A stretch of 64,000 nt of DNA from Tolypothrix bouteillei VB521301 (GCF_000760695.4 NZ_JHEG04000001.1:6578204-6642203), one strand, 5' to 3'. Positions 48,101-56,876 are shown, numbered from the stretch's first letter. Notes: generated by a model from the sequence alone, not told the origin. Numbers and translations are program-made.

Positions 48101-48391
48101 ATGTCAGAAGCATTACTTGCAGCTTTGTTTGTCTTTGTATTAGCATCTTTTACGGGATTTGAAGTCATTAACAAAGTACCCCCAACTCTCCACACTCCCC
48201 TGATGTCCGGTTCAAACGCGATTTCTGGAATCGCAGTCCTTGGAGCGATAGTCGCTTCCGGTGCAAAAGAGTGGAATCTTTCAGTCATTCTTGGTTTGAT
48301 TGCTATTGTACTAGCAACCGTAAACGTAGTGGGTGGGTTTCTAGTCACAGATCGGATGCTGCAAATGTTTAAGAAGAAGGCTAATACCTGA
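48101..48391 (+). CDS. Transhydrogenase membrane subunit PntA2
   Basis: A 96-residue hydrophobic protein corresponding to the C-terminal membrane part of fused PntA. Three helices are visible: LLAALFVFVLASFTGFEVI, SNAISGIAVLGAIVAS and LSVILGLIAIVLATVNVVGGFLV, ending DRMLQMFKKK. The motif NKVPPTLHTPLMSGSNAISG is diagnostic. AGGA lies about 10 bases before the ATG. It is expected to form the proton channel with PntB. Confidence 0.96.
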   Translation: MSEALLAALFVFVLASFTGFEVINKVPPTLHTPLMSGSNAISGIAVLGAIVASGAKEWNLSVILGLIAIVLATVNVVGGFLVTDRMLQMFKKKANT

Positions 48392-48560
48392 TGGCTAATG
48401 GCTAATAGCTAACAGCTAATGGTAAGTAAGTCGGTGTTAAAAATTGTCGTCATGACAAGGCAGATGGCAGAGGGTAGATGGCAGAAGGGAAGAGGTTTTT
48501 AGGTAACTTTACTTTTCGTTACATACTTCGGTTTTTTTGCGCCTCTCTACTTAATTAACA
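48392..48560. other. pntA2-pntB spacer
   Basis: STRR units (GATGGCTAATGGCTAATAGC, about 48390-48410) and purine-rich repeats (GGCAGATGGCAGAGGGTAGAT near 48462) precede the heptamer array that abuts pntB. Confidence 0.5.
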
Positions 48561-48637
48561 ATTAGCAATTAGCAATTAGCAATTAGCAATTAGCAATTAG
48601 CAATTAGCAATTAGCAATTAGCAACTAGCAATTAGCA
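48561..48637 (+). repeat. Eleven tandem ATTAGCA heptamers abutting the pntB start
   Basis: Eleven consecutive 7-bp units. The tenth is the only variant (ACTAGCA). Only three bases separate the array from the pntB ATG at 48641. The array fills the ribosome-binding position, and no Shine-Dalgarno is present. Confidence 0.9.
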
Positions 48638-48640
48638 ATT

Positions 48641-50050
48641 ATGAACAATTTTCTTCCTACAGGGATTCAGCTTGCGTACTTAGTCGCTGCATCCTTATTC
48701 ATTCTGGGCTTGAAAAAGTTGGGTTCACCCGCAACAGCACGCCAAGGTAATGTTGTTGCAGCAGTGGGTATGCTTTTAGCAATTGTGGCAACACTGCTAG
48801 ACCAACACGTACTGAACTATGAAATGATTTTGTTGGGCTTGGCGATTGGCTCGGTGTTGGGTGCGATCGCAGCTTACAAAGTCCAAATGACAGATATGCC
48901 CCAAATGGTGGGTTTGCTAAACGGCTTGGGAGGTGCGGCTTCAGCCCTCGTCGCCGTTGCAGAGTTTTGGCGGTTGTTAAGCACTTCTGGTGGAGTCACC
49001 CTTGATGCCAATATCTCGATGCTTCTGGATGTGTTGATTGGTGGTGTCACCTTTACGGGTAGCACCATTGCCTTTGCAAAACTGCAAGGCATTATGAGTG
49101 GTGCTCCAATTACATTCCCCTTCCAAAAAGCTTTTAATGCTTTCCTCCTGTTTGCGTATTTGGCAGGTAGTGCCTATATGCTAGTCGCACCAAATAACTT
49201 ACCTGTATTCTTAGGAATCGTTTTCGTTTCCCTGGTATTGGGTGTGATGTTTGTCATTCCCATTGGTGGTGGCGATATGCCTGTGGTGATTTCATTATTG
49301 AACTCATTTTCAGGATTAGCTGCTGCTGCTGCTGGATTTGTGGTGATGAACAATATGCTCATCATTTCTGGTGCTTTGGTTGGAGCATCCGGTATTATCC
49401 TTACCGAAATTATGTGTAAGGCAATGAACCGTTCTCTCATCAGCGTACTGTTTGATGCGTTTGGAACGGGTGGAGCAACAGGTGCTGGTAGTGCTGCTGG
49501 TACGGCGACAACTGATAAAACTGTCCGCAGCATAGATCCAGAAGAAGGCGCGATGATGTTGGGTTATGCTCGTTCTGTCGTTATTGTTCCCGGTTACGGG
49601 ATGGCGGTAGCGCAAGCACAGCACAGCGTTCGCGAGTTAGCCGATCAACTAGAGCGTATGGGTGTTGATGTGAAGTATGCAATTCACCCTGTTGCTGGTA
49701 GAATGCCCGGTCACATGAACGTGTTGCTGGCAGAGGCGAATGTGCCTTACGAGCAACTCCACGATATGGATGACATCAATCCCCAGTTCGAGCAAACAGA
49801 TGTAGCGTTAGTGATTGGGGCAAATGATGTAGTTAACCCAGCAGCACAAAGTGATGTCAACAGTCCTATCTATGGGATGCCGATTTTAGAGGTAGATAGG
49901 GCAAAGCATGCGATTGTAATCAAGCGCGGTATGAGTGCTGGTTTCGCTGGCGTGGATAATGATTTATTCTACAAGGATAAAACTACGATGCTTTTCGGTA
50001 GTGCTAAAGATATGGTGTCGAAGTTGGTTAGTGAAGTGAAACAATTGTAA
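48641..50050 (+). CDS. pntB: Transhydrogenase NADP-binding subunit PntB
   Basis: A 469-residue subunit: nine or so membrane helices (residues 1-260, including LGSPATARQGNVVAAVGMLLAIVATLL and LLNGLGGAASALVAVAEFW). The soluble NADP(H)-binding domain (about 290-469) has the motif VVIVPGYGMAVAQAQHSVRELADQLE, and VALVIGANDVVNPAAQSD, IYGMPILEVDRAKH and IKRGMSAGFAGVDN. All are standard. The start ATG is directly preceded by heptamer repeats, so initiation probably depends on an unstructured A/T-rich leader rather than on a Shine-Dalgarno. Confidence 0.98.
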   Translation: MNNFLPTGIQLAYLVAASLFILGLKKLGSPATARQGNVVAAVGMLLAIVATLLDQHVLNYEMILLGLAIGSVLGAIAAYKVQMTDMPQMVGLLNGLGGAASALVAVAEFWRLLSTSGGVTLDANISMLLDVLIGGVTFTGSTIAFAKLQGIMSGAPITFPFQKAFNAFLLFAYLAGSAYMLVAPNNLPVFLGIVFVSLVLGVMFVIPIGGGDMPVVISLLNSFSGLAAAAAGFVVMNNMLIISGALVGASGIILTEIMCKAMNRSLISVLFDAFGTGGATGAGSAAGTATTDKTVRSIDPEEGAMMLGYARSVVIVPGYGMAVAQAQHSVRELADQLERMGVDVKYAIHPVAGRMPGHMNVLLAEANVPYEQLHDMDDINPQFEQTDVALVIGANDVVNPAAQSDVNSPIYGMPILEVDRAKHAIVIKRGMSAGFAGVDNDLFYKDKTTMLFGSAKDMVSKLVSEVKQL

Positions 50051-50069
50051 GGACTTATTAACCACACCT

Positions 50070-50126
50070 AAACGCAGATGGACGCTGATATTTTTTCGTT
50101 CATCTGCGTTTATTTGTATTTATTTT
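50070..50126 (+). terminator. Terminator after pntB
   Basis: AAACGCAGATG (50070-50080) pairs with CATCTGCGTTT (50101-50111), followed by ATTTGTATTTATTTTT. It is an intrinsic terminator-like hairpin with a 20-base loop, formed from a spacer sequence common in cyanobacteria. Confidence 0.75.
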
Positions 50127-50150
50127 TATCGAAATAAAAACAGGGAATTG

Positions 50151-51086
50151 TTATGGGAGTAATTGCTGAAAATCCGTTACTGAGTTGATGCTGACTGTCT
50201 CTAAAAGCAGTCTTTGCAATTCTGAAATATCGTCGATGTCATTGATGGATTTACTTAATTCATCCGGTACTACTTTAAATCGCTTCTGTAAGAGACTAAT
50301 AATATTTGATTGCAAGGTTTGTCTAGTTCCCTTTTCAATTCCTCTCAATTCCATATTGCTAAGTAAGGGCATTTTTCTTTCCTCTTCGTAACGAGTTAAC
50401 TTTTGTTCAAAGCTTTGCTGTAACTCTTGTGGTAAATTCATCATAGAGTCGATTGCTTGAAAGAGTTTGATAATATCTTTCCTCTCAAAACCCCGCTCAT
50501 ATAGTCCGCGCACTAAATTCCACTTCCACTGTTCTCTTTGTTGTGAGTTACCTGTAGTAGCTTTGGTTTTTAAATGAGCCATGACAATGACTGCAAAAGG
50601 GTTTGTACTTTTCTCTAAATCTTGCCACTGTGCTTCATAATCTAATAGTTTAGCAATGGGAAACTTCAGGCTGATTTCACAACCACCTAAATTATAACCA
50701 TATGATGAGGGTCGCCAATTATGAACCTCATCTCCCAATACTGCAAGGCTAATCACGGGCTGCTCGTAAAGATCGAAGGCTCGGTAATTATAAATGTACA
50801 TCCGTTTGGCGAATTCTGACTCATCTTGGCTTTGTACCTCGATATGAACTAATATCCTAGTTTCTCGATTGTCGGCTCGCCACACTTGAAATAATTTATC
50901 CACAATCCGTAAACCAGAATCAGATGATGCGGTAATCTGTTGGAGTTCTTTGTCTAGTGATTGCGGCTGTTTGCTCCAATCTATTAAGCTATGAACTTTA
51001 GGGAAAAATAACTGCAAAAAAGGCTCGAAGTATTCTCCCAATGCTTCTTTCCACGGTTCATCATAATTGGCTTTGACCTCGTTCAT
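50151..51086 (-). CDS. Rpn-family PD-(D/E)XK nuclease / transposase-like protein
   Basis: A 311-residue protein of the Rpn/YhgA-type family (PD-(D/E)XK fold), related to proteins that promote recA-independent recombination. The catalytic core is seen in SGLRIVDKLFQVWRADN (Asp), ILVHIEVQSQDESEFAKRMYIYNYRAFD (Glu-x-Gln and downstream residues) and LYEQPVISLAVLGDE. The C-terminal part is helical, with EKGTRQTLQSNIISLLQKRFK typical of DUF4351-type tails. The start is taken at MNEVKANYDEPWKEALG; a TTG 30 bp upstream is an unlikely alternative. Its role may be defence or mobile DNA, unproven. Confidence 0.88.
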   Translation of the reverse strand: MNEVKANYDEPWKEALGEYFEPFLQLFFPKVHSLIDWSKQPQSLDKELQQITASSDSGLRIVDKLFQVWRADNRETRILVHIEVQSQDESEFAKRMYIYNYRAFDLYEQPVISLAVLGDEVHNWRPSSYGYNLGGCEISLKFPIAKLLDYEAQWQDLEKSTNPFAVIVMAHLKTKATTGNSQQREQWKWNLVRGLYERGFERKDIIKLFQAIDSMMNLPQELQQSFEQKLTRYEEERKMPLLSNMELRGIEKGTRQTLQSNIISLLQKRFKVVPDELSKSINDIDDISELQRLLLETVSINSVTDFQQLLP

Positions 51087-51215
51087 AATATTTATTAACA
51101 GAGAAAAGGGAGACAAAAACGAATTGTCTCATAATATACTGCTGTAAATACATGAGAAAAAACAAATTCAGAAAAAAACTTACATTTTTTATTTTTATTT
51201 CTACGTAATTAAACT

Positions 51216-51554
51216 ATGACACTCGCACTTGGAATGATTGAAGTCTATGGCGTTCCTACAGCGTTGGAAGCAGCAGACGCAATGTGTAAAGCAGCTCGTG
51301 TAACTCTAGTAGGCTACGAAAATACCGATTTAGGACGCATTACAGTATTGATACGGGGAGAAATAGGTGAGGTCAATGTTGCTGTTGGTGCAGGATTAAA
51401 GGCAGTTCCGCGAGTTAATGGCGGCGAGGTACTCTCCTATCACACGATCGCTCGTCCCCATGAAAATCTCGAATATGCTTTACCAATTTATCGCACGGCA
51501 AACGTCGAGCAGTTTCATTCAGAAATCCGGTTTCCCCCTCCGCTCTCCGTTTAA
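51216..51554 (+). CDS. CcmK-family carboxysome shell protein (satellite paralogue)
   Basis: A 112-residue single BMC-domain protein forming hexagonal facets of the carboxysome shell. It starts [22 protein letters not shown] and contains [10 protein letters not shown] and [16 protein letters not shown]. It aligns gap-free with CcmK2 over the core. The pore loop differs: CcmK1/2 have KIGS at residues 36-39, whereas this protein has NTDL. It also has a short extra tail ([13 protein letters not shown]). No other ccm gene is nearby. It may correspond to the CcmK5/K6-type paralogues of filamentous strains, but the number cannot be fixed here. Confidence 0.9.
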   Translation: MTLALGMIEVYGVPTALEAADAMCKAARVTLVGYENTDLGRITVLIRGEIGEVNVAVGAGLKAVPRVNGGEVLSYHTIARPHENLEYALPIYRTANVEQFHSEIRFPPPLSV

Positions 51555-51726
51555 TATTTCTCCAACTATATATAATGTCCTCTGCATCTAGTGCAGTTGA
51601 GCGAAAATTTTTTTTAAAGAGTCAAGATCGCACGCCAAAACAGTGTAGGGACACGACAAATCGTGTCCCCGGTAAGACACAATCGAACTCAGAAAACAGA
51701 TCTTCTCCCCCAGCAAAGCCAAAGAT

Positions 51727-51897
51727 TCATTTCCGCTTTTTAGGATTGGGAGCAGAACGTCGTAATTCGCGTTTTTCTTGTTCTTGCAAACGGCGATCGC
51801 GCCAACTTGCCAGTGTCAGATAGCCAATCCCTCCGGTAACTGTAACGAGCAGTACCGCAGCAACTAAAGCCAAAATACTTAGAAATGGACTTTCCAC
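51727..51897 (-). CDS. Small single-helix membrane protein downstream of petN
   Basis: A 56-residue protein starting at GTG, (M)ESPFLSILALVAAVLLVTVTG, with one membrane helix followed by a basic tail (SWRDRRLQEQEKRELRR, ending NPKKRK). It begins 7 bases after the petN stop, with GGGA in the gap. The two genes are therefore one transcript and probably act in the same membrane. No family name is recognised. A plus-strand frame over the same DNA lacks protein character. Confidence 0.7.
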   Translation of the reverse strand: MESPFLSILALVAAVLLVTVTGGIGYLTLASWRDRRLQEQEKRELRRSAPNPKKRK

Positions 51898-51904
51898 GAT
51901 TCCC

Positions 51905-51994
51905 TTAGAGTCCGTTGCGACCCCAAACTACCATTGCAATTGACCAAGTGAAAACAACCAGTAGAGAAACCCAGCCTAGTGTCAAAATGTCCAT
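51905..51994 (-). CDS. petN: Cytochrome b6f subunit PetN
   Basis: A 29-residue protein starting [20 protein letters not shown] and ending VVWGRNGL, an almost exact match to cyanobacterial and chloroplast PetN. It is a single membrane helix stabilising the b6f dimer. It is about 37 kb from petC-petA in this window. It is the first gene of a two-gene unit with the small membrane protein. Confidence 0.95.
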   Translation of the reverse strand: MDILTLGWVSLLVVFTWSIAMVVWGRNGL

Positions 51995-52098
51995 AGCGGT
52001 ACTTTTAAACAAATTTACGAAACAACTTCAATCTTAATGATACTGGAACCGTGGACTGAACTGAAGTTTGTGGCTCAAAGCTTTATGATTGATGTGCA

Positions 52099-52611
52099 AT
52101 GCCTACCCAATCATTTAGAACGAAAACGGTGAACAAAGTTTTAGATCCTCAACTGATGGCAGAACGCATCGAATCCTTAAAAGCTGGGTTACTGGGTTGT
52201 TTGTGCCTTGCGATCGCTTTTTTGATAACAACTTTAGTGAATGACTGGCTCCCCATAGAGGACTTCAAGATACTCAGTACCTTCCCCTCAAGTAAACTAG
52301 ATTTGCGTTGGTTCACGAGCGCTGGTATTGCTGCTTTTTGTGGCTTGCTATTTGGCGTAACGTATCGCTACATTATACGTTCAGAGCGAAATTTCCAACT
52401 AAAGTCTGGAGGTGTGTTAGCGTTTGGCTTAGTTAGAGGTTTAACTCAAGTAGACAGTGGGCTTTCTTGTTCTAACAGTCTTTTACCTTTGGTTATTATG
52501 GGTATTGAGAGTATATTGTGGTTTGGATTAGCTGCATTTGCGATCGATACTGCCTTCCGCTCAGGCTGGATTAAAACTTTTCAATCCAATGACCTTTTCT
52601 ATGACAACTAA
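52099..52611 (+). CDS. Unknown membrane protein
   Basis: A 170-residue integral membrane protein not recognised by name. Four hydrophobic segments are visible: AGLLGCLCLAIAFLITTLV, FTSAGIAAFCGLLFGVTYRYI, GGVLAFGLVRGL (weaker) and LLPLVIMGIESILWFGLAAFAI. It has no catalytic motif. The C-terminus (SGWIKTFQSNDLFYDN) overlaps the exonuclease start by 11 bp, suggesting translational coupling. Such proteins are common in cyanobacteria without known role. Confidence 0.8.
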   Translation: MPTQSFRTKTVNKVLDPQLMAERIESLKAGLLGCLCLAIAFLITTLVNDWLPIEDFKILSTFPSSKLDLRWFTSAGIAAFCGLLFGVTYRYIIRSERNFQLKSGGVLAFGLVRGLTQVDSGLSCSNSLLPLVIMGIESILWFGLAAFAIDTAFRSGWIKTFQSNDLFYDN

Positions 52612-53164
52612 TCGAGCCAGTTATTTTTTAATAGTCGATTTAGAAGCCACGTGTTCTGATGATGGTTTTATTCCCAGTGGGGAAATGGAAATTATTGAGA
52701 TTGGTGCAGTGATGCTTAACAGTTCCACTTGGGAAATAGACTCAGAGTTTCAGCAATTTGTCAAACCTGTAAGACACCCGCAACTGACAAAGTTTTGTAC
52801 AGAACTCACAACGATTCGACAGGAAGATGTTGATAAAGCTTCTGGTTTTCCTGAAGTAATTTCTCAGTTTAAAGAATGGATAGAGCTATTTCCCAGAAAT
52901 ATATTTTGCTCTTGGGGAAATTATGATAAAAAACAATTTCTCCAAGATTGTGAGTTTCATAAAGTTCCCTATCCTTTTGGTTCGGAACACAGAAATATAA
53001 AAAATGAATTTTCAGAATATCTTGGGGTTTCCAAAGGCTTTGGCATGGCAAAAGCACTTCAACATCTTGGTATAGAATTGCAAGGAACACACCATCGTGG
53101 AATCGATGATGCTCGTAATATTGCAGCTATATATCGATATATGAAAACTCAGAAACCAAAATAA
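52601..53164 (+). CDS. DEDDh 3'-5' exonuclease (ERI1/KapD-like)
   Basis: A 187-residue exonuclease of the RNase T/DnaQ superfamily. Motif I is LIVDLEATC (Asp and Glu), motif II is IFCSWGNYDKKQFLQDC (Asp) and motif III is HHRGIDDARNIA (His and Asp). The layout MEIIEIGAVML and FCTELTTIRQEDV fits the ERI1/KapD branch, which trims RNA. The start is placed at MTTNRASYFLIVDLE; an upstream in-frame ATG lies inside the membrane-protein gene and adds no domain. Its substrate (RNA or DNA) is not determined by sequence. Confidence 0.92.
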   Translation: MTTNRASYFLIVDLEATCSDDGFIPSGEMEIIEIGAVMLNSSTWEIDSEFQQFVKPVRHPQLTKFCTELTTIRQEDVDKASGFPEVISQFKEWIELFPRNIFCSWGNYDKKQFLQDCEFHKVPYPFGSEHRNIKNEFSEYLGVSKGFGMAKALQHLGIELQGTHHRGIDDARNIAAIYRYMKTQKPK

Positions 53165-53355
53165 AAGAGTCGCGCTCGTAAAGCTAAACTAGTTAGTAAT
53201 AGAGCAATTCTATTTGATTTGTGAAATACACCTATAGTAGGCATTGCATGCTTTAGAGTGTTTCTGAAAATTTTTCATGAATATTATAAGATTGCTATAT
53301 AGGGATTTGTGCTTTTAACAGGACAAATTAAAAATTTATTTGGCAAAGTTTTGTT

Positions 53356-54759
53356 ATGAAAAATCAGATACCATTACCCAATCGACTCAAAACTCCACCT
53401 TTATTGCAAAAAATACAATGGGTGGTTAACCCTGTAGGATATATGGAAAGTGCTGTTCAGCAATATCCCGATATTTTTACAGGTGAGGTAGTTGGTTTTG
53501 GGGACACTTTAGTATTTGTAAACCATCCTCAAGCAATTCAGGAAATTTTAACTAACGCTAGAAAGAAGTATACAAGCCCAGGCAAGGAAAACAAGATTTT
53601 AGTACCTTTAGTTGGAGAAAACTCAGTCCTGATTTTGGACGGACAACATCACAGACAGCAACGGCAGCTCATGATGCCTCCGTTTCATGGCGATCGCATG
53701 CGAGCCTATGCACAGACAATCCGCTCTCTTGCTAAAAAAGTTTACGATCTCATCCCTCAGAACACACCCTTTTCAATTCGTGATGCAATGCAGGACATAT
53801 CGCTGCAAGTCATGTTACAGACTGTTTTTGGTGTTTCTGAAGGAGAACGTTACCAACAACTCAAGCATTTACTCGGGCAGTTAACAGATGTTTTTCAATC
53901 TCCTCTAACTTCTAGTTTATTGTTCTTTCCCTTTCTACAAAAGGATTTAGGCTCTTGGAGCCTTTGGGGAAAGTTTCTACGTTGGAGGGAGCAAATTGAT
54001 GAAATACTTTATACAGAGATTGCTGAATGCCGTGCAAAAGCAGATCCAAATCGCGTTGATATTCTCTCATTGCTGATTTCAGCAAAAGATGAACAGGGTC
54101 AATCAATGACAGATCGAGAGTTGCGAGATGAATTAATAACTCTGCTGTTAGCGGGAAATGAAACTACTGCATCAGCTATGGCTTGGGGATTGTACTGGAT
54201 TCACCGTTTACCAGAAGTCCGTGAAAAACTCCTTCACGAACTCAGCTTGCTTGGCGATTCACCCGATCCAATGAGCATCGTTAAACTACCTTATCTCACA
54301 GCTGTTTGTCATGAAACCTTACGGATTCATCCGGTAGTCATGTTAACTTTCGCCCGAAAAGTTCAAGAACCCGTAGAATTGCTCGGACACCAGCTGTATC
54401 CCAACACTTTACTTTTCGGTTGCATTTATCTGTTGCATCAACGAGAAGATTTGTATCCGCAGCCCAACGAGTTTAGACCGGAACGCTTTTTGGAACGTCA
54501 ATTTTCTCCTTATGAGTTCATGCCTTTCGGTAGCGGTACGCGTCGCTGCATTGGTGAAGCTTTAGCGCAGTTTGAATTGAAGCTAGTCTTGGCAACTCTT
54601 CTTTCACGCTATCAGTTTGAGCTAGCCAGCCATCAATTAGAAAAACCTCAACGACGGGGCGTTACCCTTGCTCCTGGGGATAAAGTGAAGATGATAGTGA
54701 GAGGAAAACGTCAATTAGAAAAGTCTTCACAAGCTACTGCACTATCAGTTAAAAGTTAG
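53356..54759 (+). CDS. Cytochrome P450, CYP110-like
   Basis: A 467-residue P450 monooxygenase. The haem-binding loop FGSGTRRCIGEALAQFELK has the ligand Cys398. The oxygen-activation helix has LLLAGNETTASAM, and the K helix has CHETLRIHP. The N-terminus (PLPNRLKTPPLLQKIQWVVNPVGYME) fits CYP110, a family largely confined to filamentous cyanobacteria and acting on fatty acids or terpenes. There is no N-terminal membrane anchor. No terpene synthase or ferredoxin gene is adjacent, so the substrate is open. Confidence 0.94.
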   Translation: MKNQIPLPNRLKTPPLLQKIQWVVNPVGYMESAVQQYPDIFTGEVVGFGDTLVFVNHPQAIQEILTNARKKYTSPGKENKILVPLVGENSVLILDGQHHRQQRQLMMPPFHGDRMRAYAQTIRSLAKKVYDLIPQNTPFSIRDAMQDISLQVMLQTVFGVSEGERYQQLKHLLGQLTDVFQSPLTSSLLFFPFLQKDLGSWSLWGKFLRWREQIDEILYTEIAECRAKADPNRVDILSLLISAKDEQGQSMTDRELRDELITLLLAGNETTASAMAWGLYWIHRLPEVREKLLHELSLLGDSPDPMSIVKLPYLTAVCHETLRIHPVVMLTFARKVQEPVELLGHQLYPNTLLFGCIYLLHQREDLYPQPNEFRPERFLERQFSPYEFMPFGSGTRRCIGEALAQFELKLVLATLLSRYQFELASHQLEKPQRRGVTLAPGDKVKMIVRGKRQLEKSSQATALSVKS

Positions 54760-54763
54760 AACA

Positions 54764-55342
54764 TTACTGCCAAATGCTTTCCAAATTTAGGACAAAGCCA
54801 GGTAAAATATCTTCCCCTGATAGTTCTGTTGGAGATTCTAAAATTTCTACTTCTTTGCCCAATCGGTAGATTTCTACTCGGCGTTTTTTTCTATCAATCA
54901 ACCAGCCGAGTTTCACTTGATTCTCCATATATTCCTGCATTTTCTCTTGCACTTGTTCTAAAGTATCGGATGGGGACATTAACTCTAAAACAAAATCGGG
55001 AGAGATGGGTGGAAATTTTTCTCTTTGTTCGGGAGTGAGGGAATCCCATCTTTCTTTTTTTATCCAAGTGACATCAGGAGAACGGTCAGCACCATTAGGA
55101 AGTTTAAAGCCAGTTGAAGAATCAAAAACTTTGCCTAGTTTAGTTTGTCGATTCCAAAAGACAAAATCAGCTGCCATTTCTACGTTGTAATTTCCTGTTT
55201 CTCCTCCTGTTGGAGCCATAATAATGAGTTCTCCCCGAGTATTACGTTCAAATTTTACATCAGGATTTTTTCTACATAGGAGATAAAATTGCTCATCGGT
55301 GAGTTCAATGACAGGTTTAAGCTGAAGGGTAATAGAGTCCAT
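54764..55342 (-). CDS. Uma2-family putative endonuclease
   Basis: A 192-residue Uma2 protein of the common short type. The presumed catalytic residues lie in RSPDVTWIKKERW (Asp), DFVLELMSPSDTLEQ (Glu) and QEKMQEYMENQ (Lys). It ends EDILPGFVLNLESIW, the family C-terminal pattern. It converges with the P450 gene; the stops are only 4 bp apart. It is not related closely to the tandem Uma2 copies at 6.6-9 kb. Confidence 0.92.
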   Translation of the reverse strand: MDSITLQLKPVIELTDEQFYLLCRKNPDVKFERNTRGELIIMAPTGGETGNYNVEMAADFVFWNRQTKLGKVFDSSTGFKLPNGADRSPDVTWIKKERWDSLTPEQREKFPPISPDFVLELMSPSDTLEQVQEKMQEYMENQVKLGWLIDRKKRRVEIYRLGKEVEILESPTELSGEDILPGFVLNLESIWQ

Positions 55343-55410
55343 GATGAGTTAAGACTTAATCAACAACTATATATATTGCATTTTGACACTTCTTTGACTA
55401 AAGGTACTCA

Positions 55411-55563
55411 GAATTTTGGCGAAAGTCTTACATCGGTGATAAATCCACCTTCTTAGTCGCACCTAACAGCACATTGTTAAACTCCCAGTTCCGCAATGCA
55501 CTACAAGCTCAAGGAATTCTTAAACTAAACACTCACTTGAATACACCAAGACAATGCTTCTGA
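55411..55563 (+). pseudogene. Possible remnant of an unrecognised gene
   Basis: The otherwise empty spacer 55343-55699 contains an open stretch that reads EFWRKSYIGDKSTFLVAPN, then STLLNSQFRNALQAQGILK and LNTHLNTPRQCF before a stop. It has no start codon. It has a protein-like composition but matches no family I know. The rest of the spacer shows nothing beyond a probable promoter for the aminotransferase. Confidence 0.25.
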
Positions 55564-55699
55564 TAATCCACTTTGACCTTGTTTAAGCTGAGGTAATTAC
55601 TTTTGGTACGATCGCAACCCCCACTCTCTAACCAAAATTGCTGCCTCTGTGTATCGCACTTTTGAGAGAAAATAAAGGTTGACTCAAATATGACCTCGC

Positions 55700-56869
55700 A
55701 TGGAATCTCTCATCTCACGCATGCAGGCGGTACAGTCGCCTATCATTCCTGTAATTGGTGAACTCATTCGGAACAATCCCGGAACTATCTCTCTCGGACA
55801 GGGTGTTGTTTCCTATAGCCCACCTCCTGAAGCAATAGAGCTTTTGCCTAAATTTTTATCTGAACCAACCAATCATTTATACCAGCCAGTAGAGGGAATT
55901 CCGCTATTGCTAACTGCTTTAAAGGCAAAATTAGAGGCTTTTAATGGTATTGAAATTAATGGAGACAACAGTATTGTTGTAACCGCAGGTAGCAATATGG
56001 CGTTTATGAATGTCGTGCTTGCTATTACTTCGGTAGGGGATGAAATTATTCTCAATACGCCATATTATTTCAATCATGAAATGGCTATTGTGATGGCGGG
56101 TTGTCGTCCAGTCCTCGTCAAAACAGATGAAAATTACCAACTGCGCCCAGATGCGATCGCCCAAGCCATCACTTCCAAAACACGGGCTGTGCTGACGGTT
56201 TCTCCAAATAATCCCACCGGAGCCGTGTATTCAGAAGAAGCATTGCGCCAAGTCAATCAAATTTGTCGCGATCGCGGAATTTACCATATCAGCGATGAAG
56301 CTTACGAGTACTTCACCTATAACGGAGTCCAGCACGTTTCTCCGGGTGCATTCATTGGAAGTCGCAACTACACAATTTCTCTTTACAGTTTTTCTAAAGC
56401 TTATGGCTTTGCTAGTTGGCGCATTGGCTATATGGTGATTCCCAAACACCTGTTGGTTGCTGTTAAAAAAGTTCAGGATACAATTCTCATTTGTCCGCCC
56501 GTCGTTTCTCAGTATGCAGCTTTTGGAGCACTACAGGCAAAAGAAGATTTCTTGAAAAATCATATTGAAGCGATCGCAAAAGTGAGAGAAGTTGTACTCA
56601 AATCCCTGAATCGATTGCAAGACATATGTACAATTGTTCCTGCTGATGGAGCTTTTTACTTTTTCCTCAAAGTTCATACCGATCTTAACGATTTTGAGTT
56701 AACCAAACGCCTCATTCAAGAACATCAAGTAGCAGTGATTCCAGGGCACACATTTGGGATGGAAGATGGATGTTACCTCCGCGTTGCTTGCGGTGCGTTG
56801 CAAAAAGACACAGCAGAAGAAGGTATTGAGCGATTGGTTAAGGGCTTGCAAACTCTAGTTAAGAGATAG
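55700..56869 (+). CDS. PLP-dependent aminotransferase (class I/II)
   Basis: A 389-residue fold-type I aminotransferase. The PLP-binding lysine is Lys233 in SLYSFSKAYGFASWRIGY. Other family marks are VTAGSNMAFMNVVLAI, VSPNNPTGAVYSEEAL and SDEAYEYFTYNG, and the end has CYLRVACGA. Aspartate or aromatic aminotransferase-type activity is expected; the substrate cannot be read from the sequence. It is followed 7 bp later by yjbQ, so they probably share a transcript. Confidence 0.92.
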   Translation: MESLISRMQAVQSPIIPVIGELIRNNPGTISLGQGVVSYSPPPEAIELLPKFLSEPTNHLYQPVEGIPLLLTALKAKLEAFNGIEINGDNSIVVTAGSNMAFMNVVLAITSVGDEIILNTPYYFNHEMAIVMAGCRPVLVKTDENYQLRPDAIAQAITSKTRAVLTVSPNNPTGAVYSEEALRQVNQICRDRGIYHISDEAYEYFTYNGVQHVSPGAFIGSRNYTISLYSFSKAYGFASWRIGYMVIPKHLLVAVKKVQDTILICPPVVSQYAAFGALQAKEDFLKNHIEAIAKVREVVLKSLNRLQDICTIVPADGAFYFFLKVHTDLNDFELTKRLIQEHQVAVIPGHTFGMEDGCYLRVACGALQKDTAEEGIERLVKGLQTLVKR

Positions 56870-56876
56870 AAATTAT

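Noticed and set aside
48561..48637. Heptamer array as a CRISPR array
   Set aside because: The units are contiguous 7-mers with no spacers, and no cas gene is in the window.
51575..51823. Plus-strand 82-codon frame after ccmK
   Set aside because: The opposite strand codes a convincing small membrane protein just behind petN, while this frame is Arg/Ser-rich without recognisable motifs.
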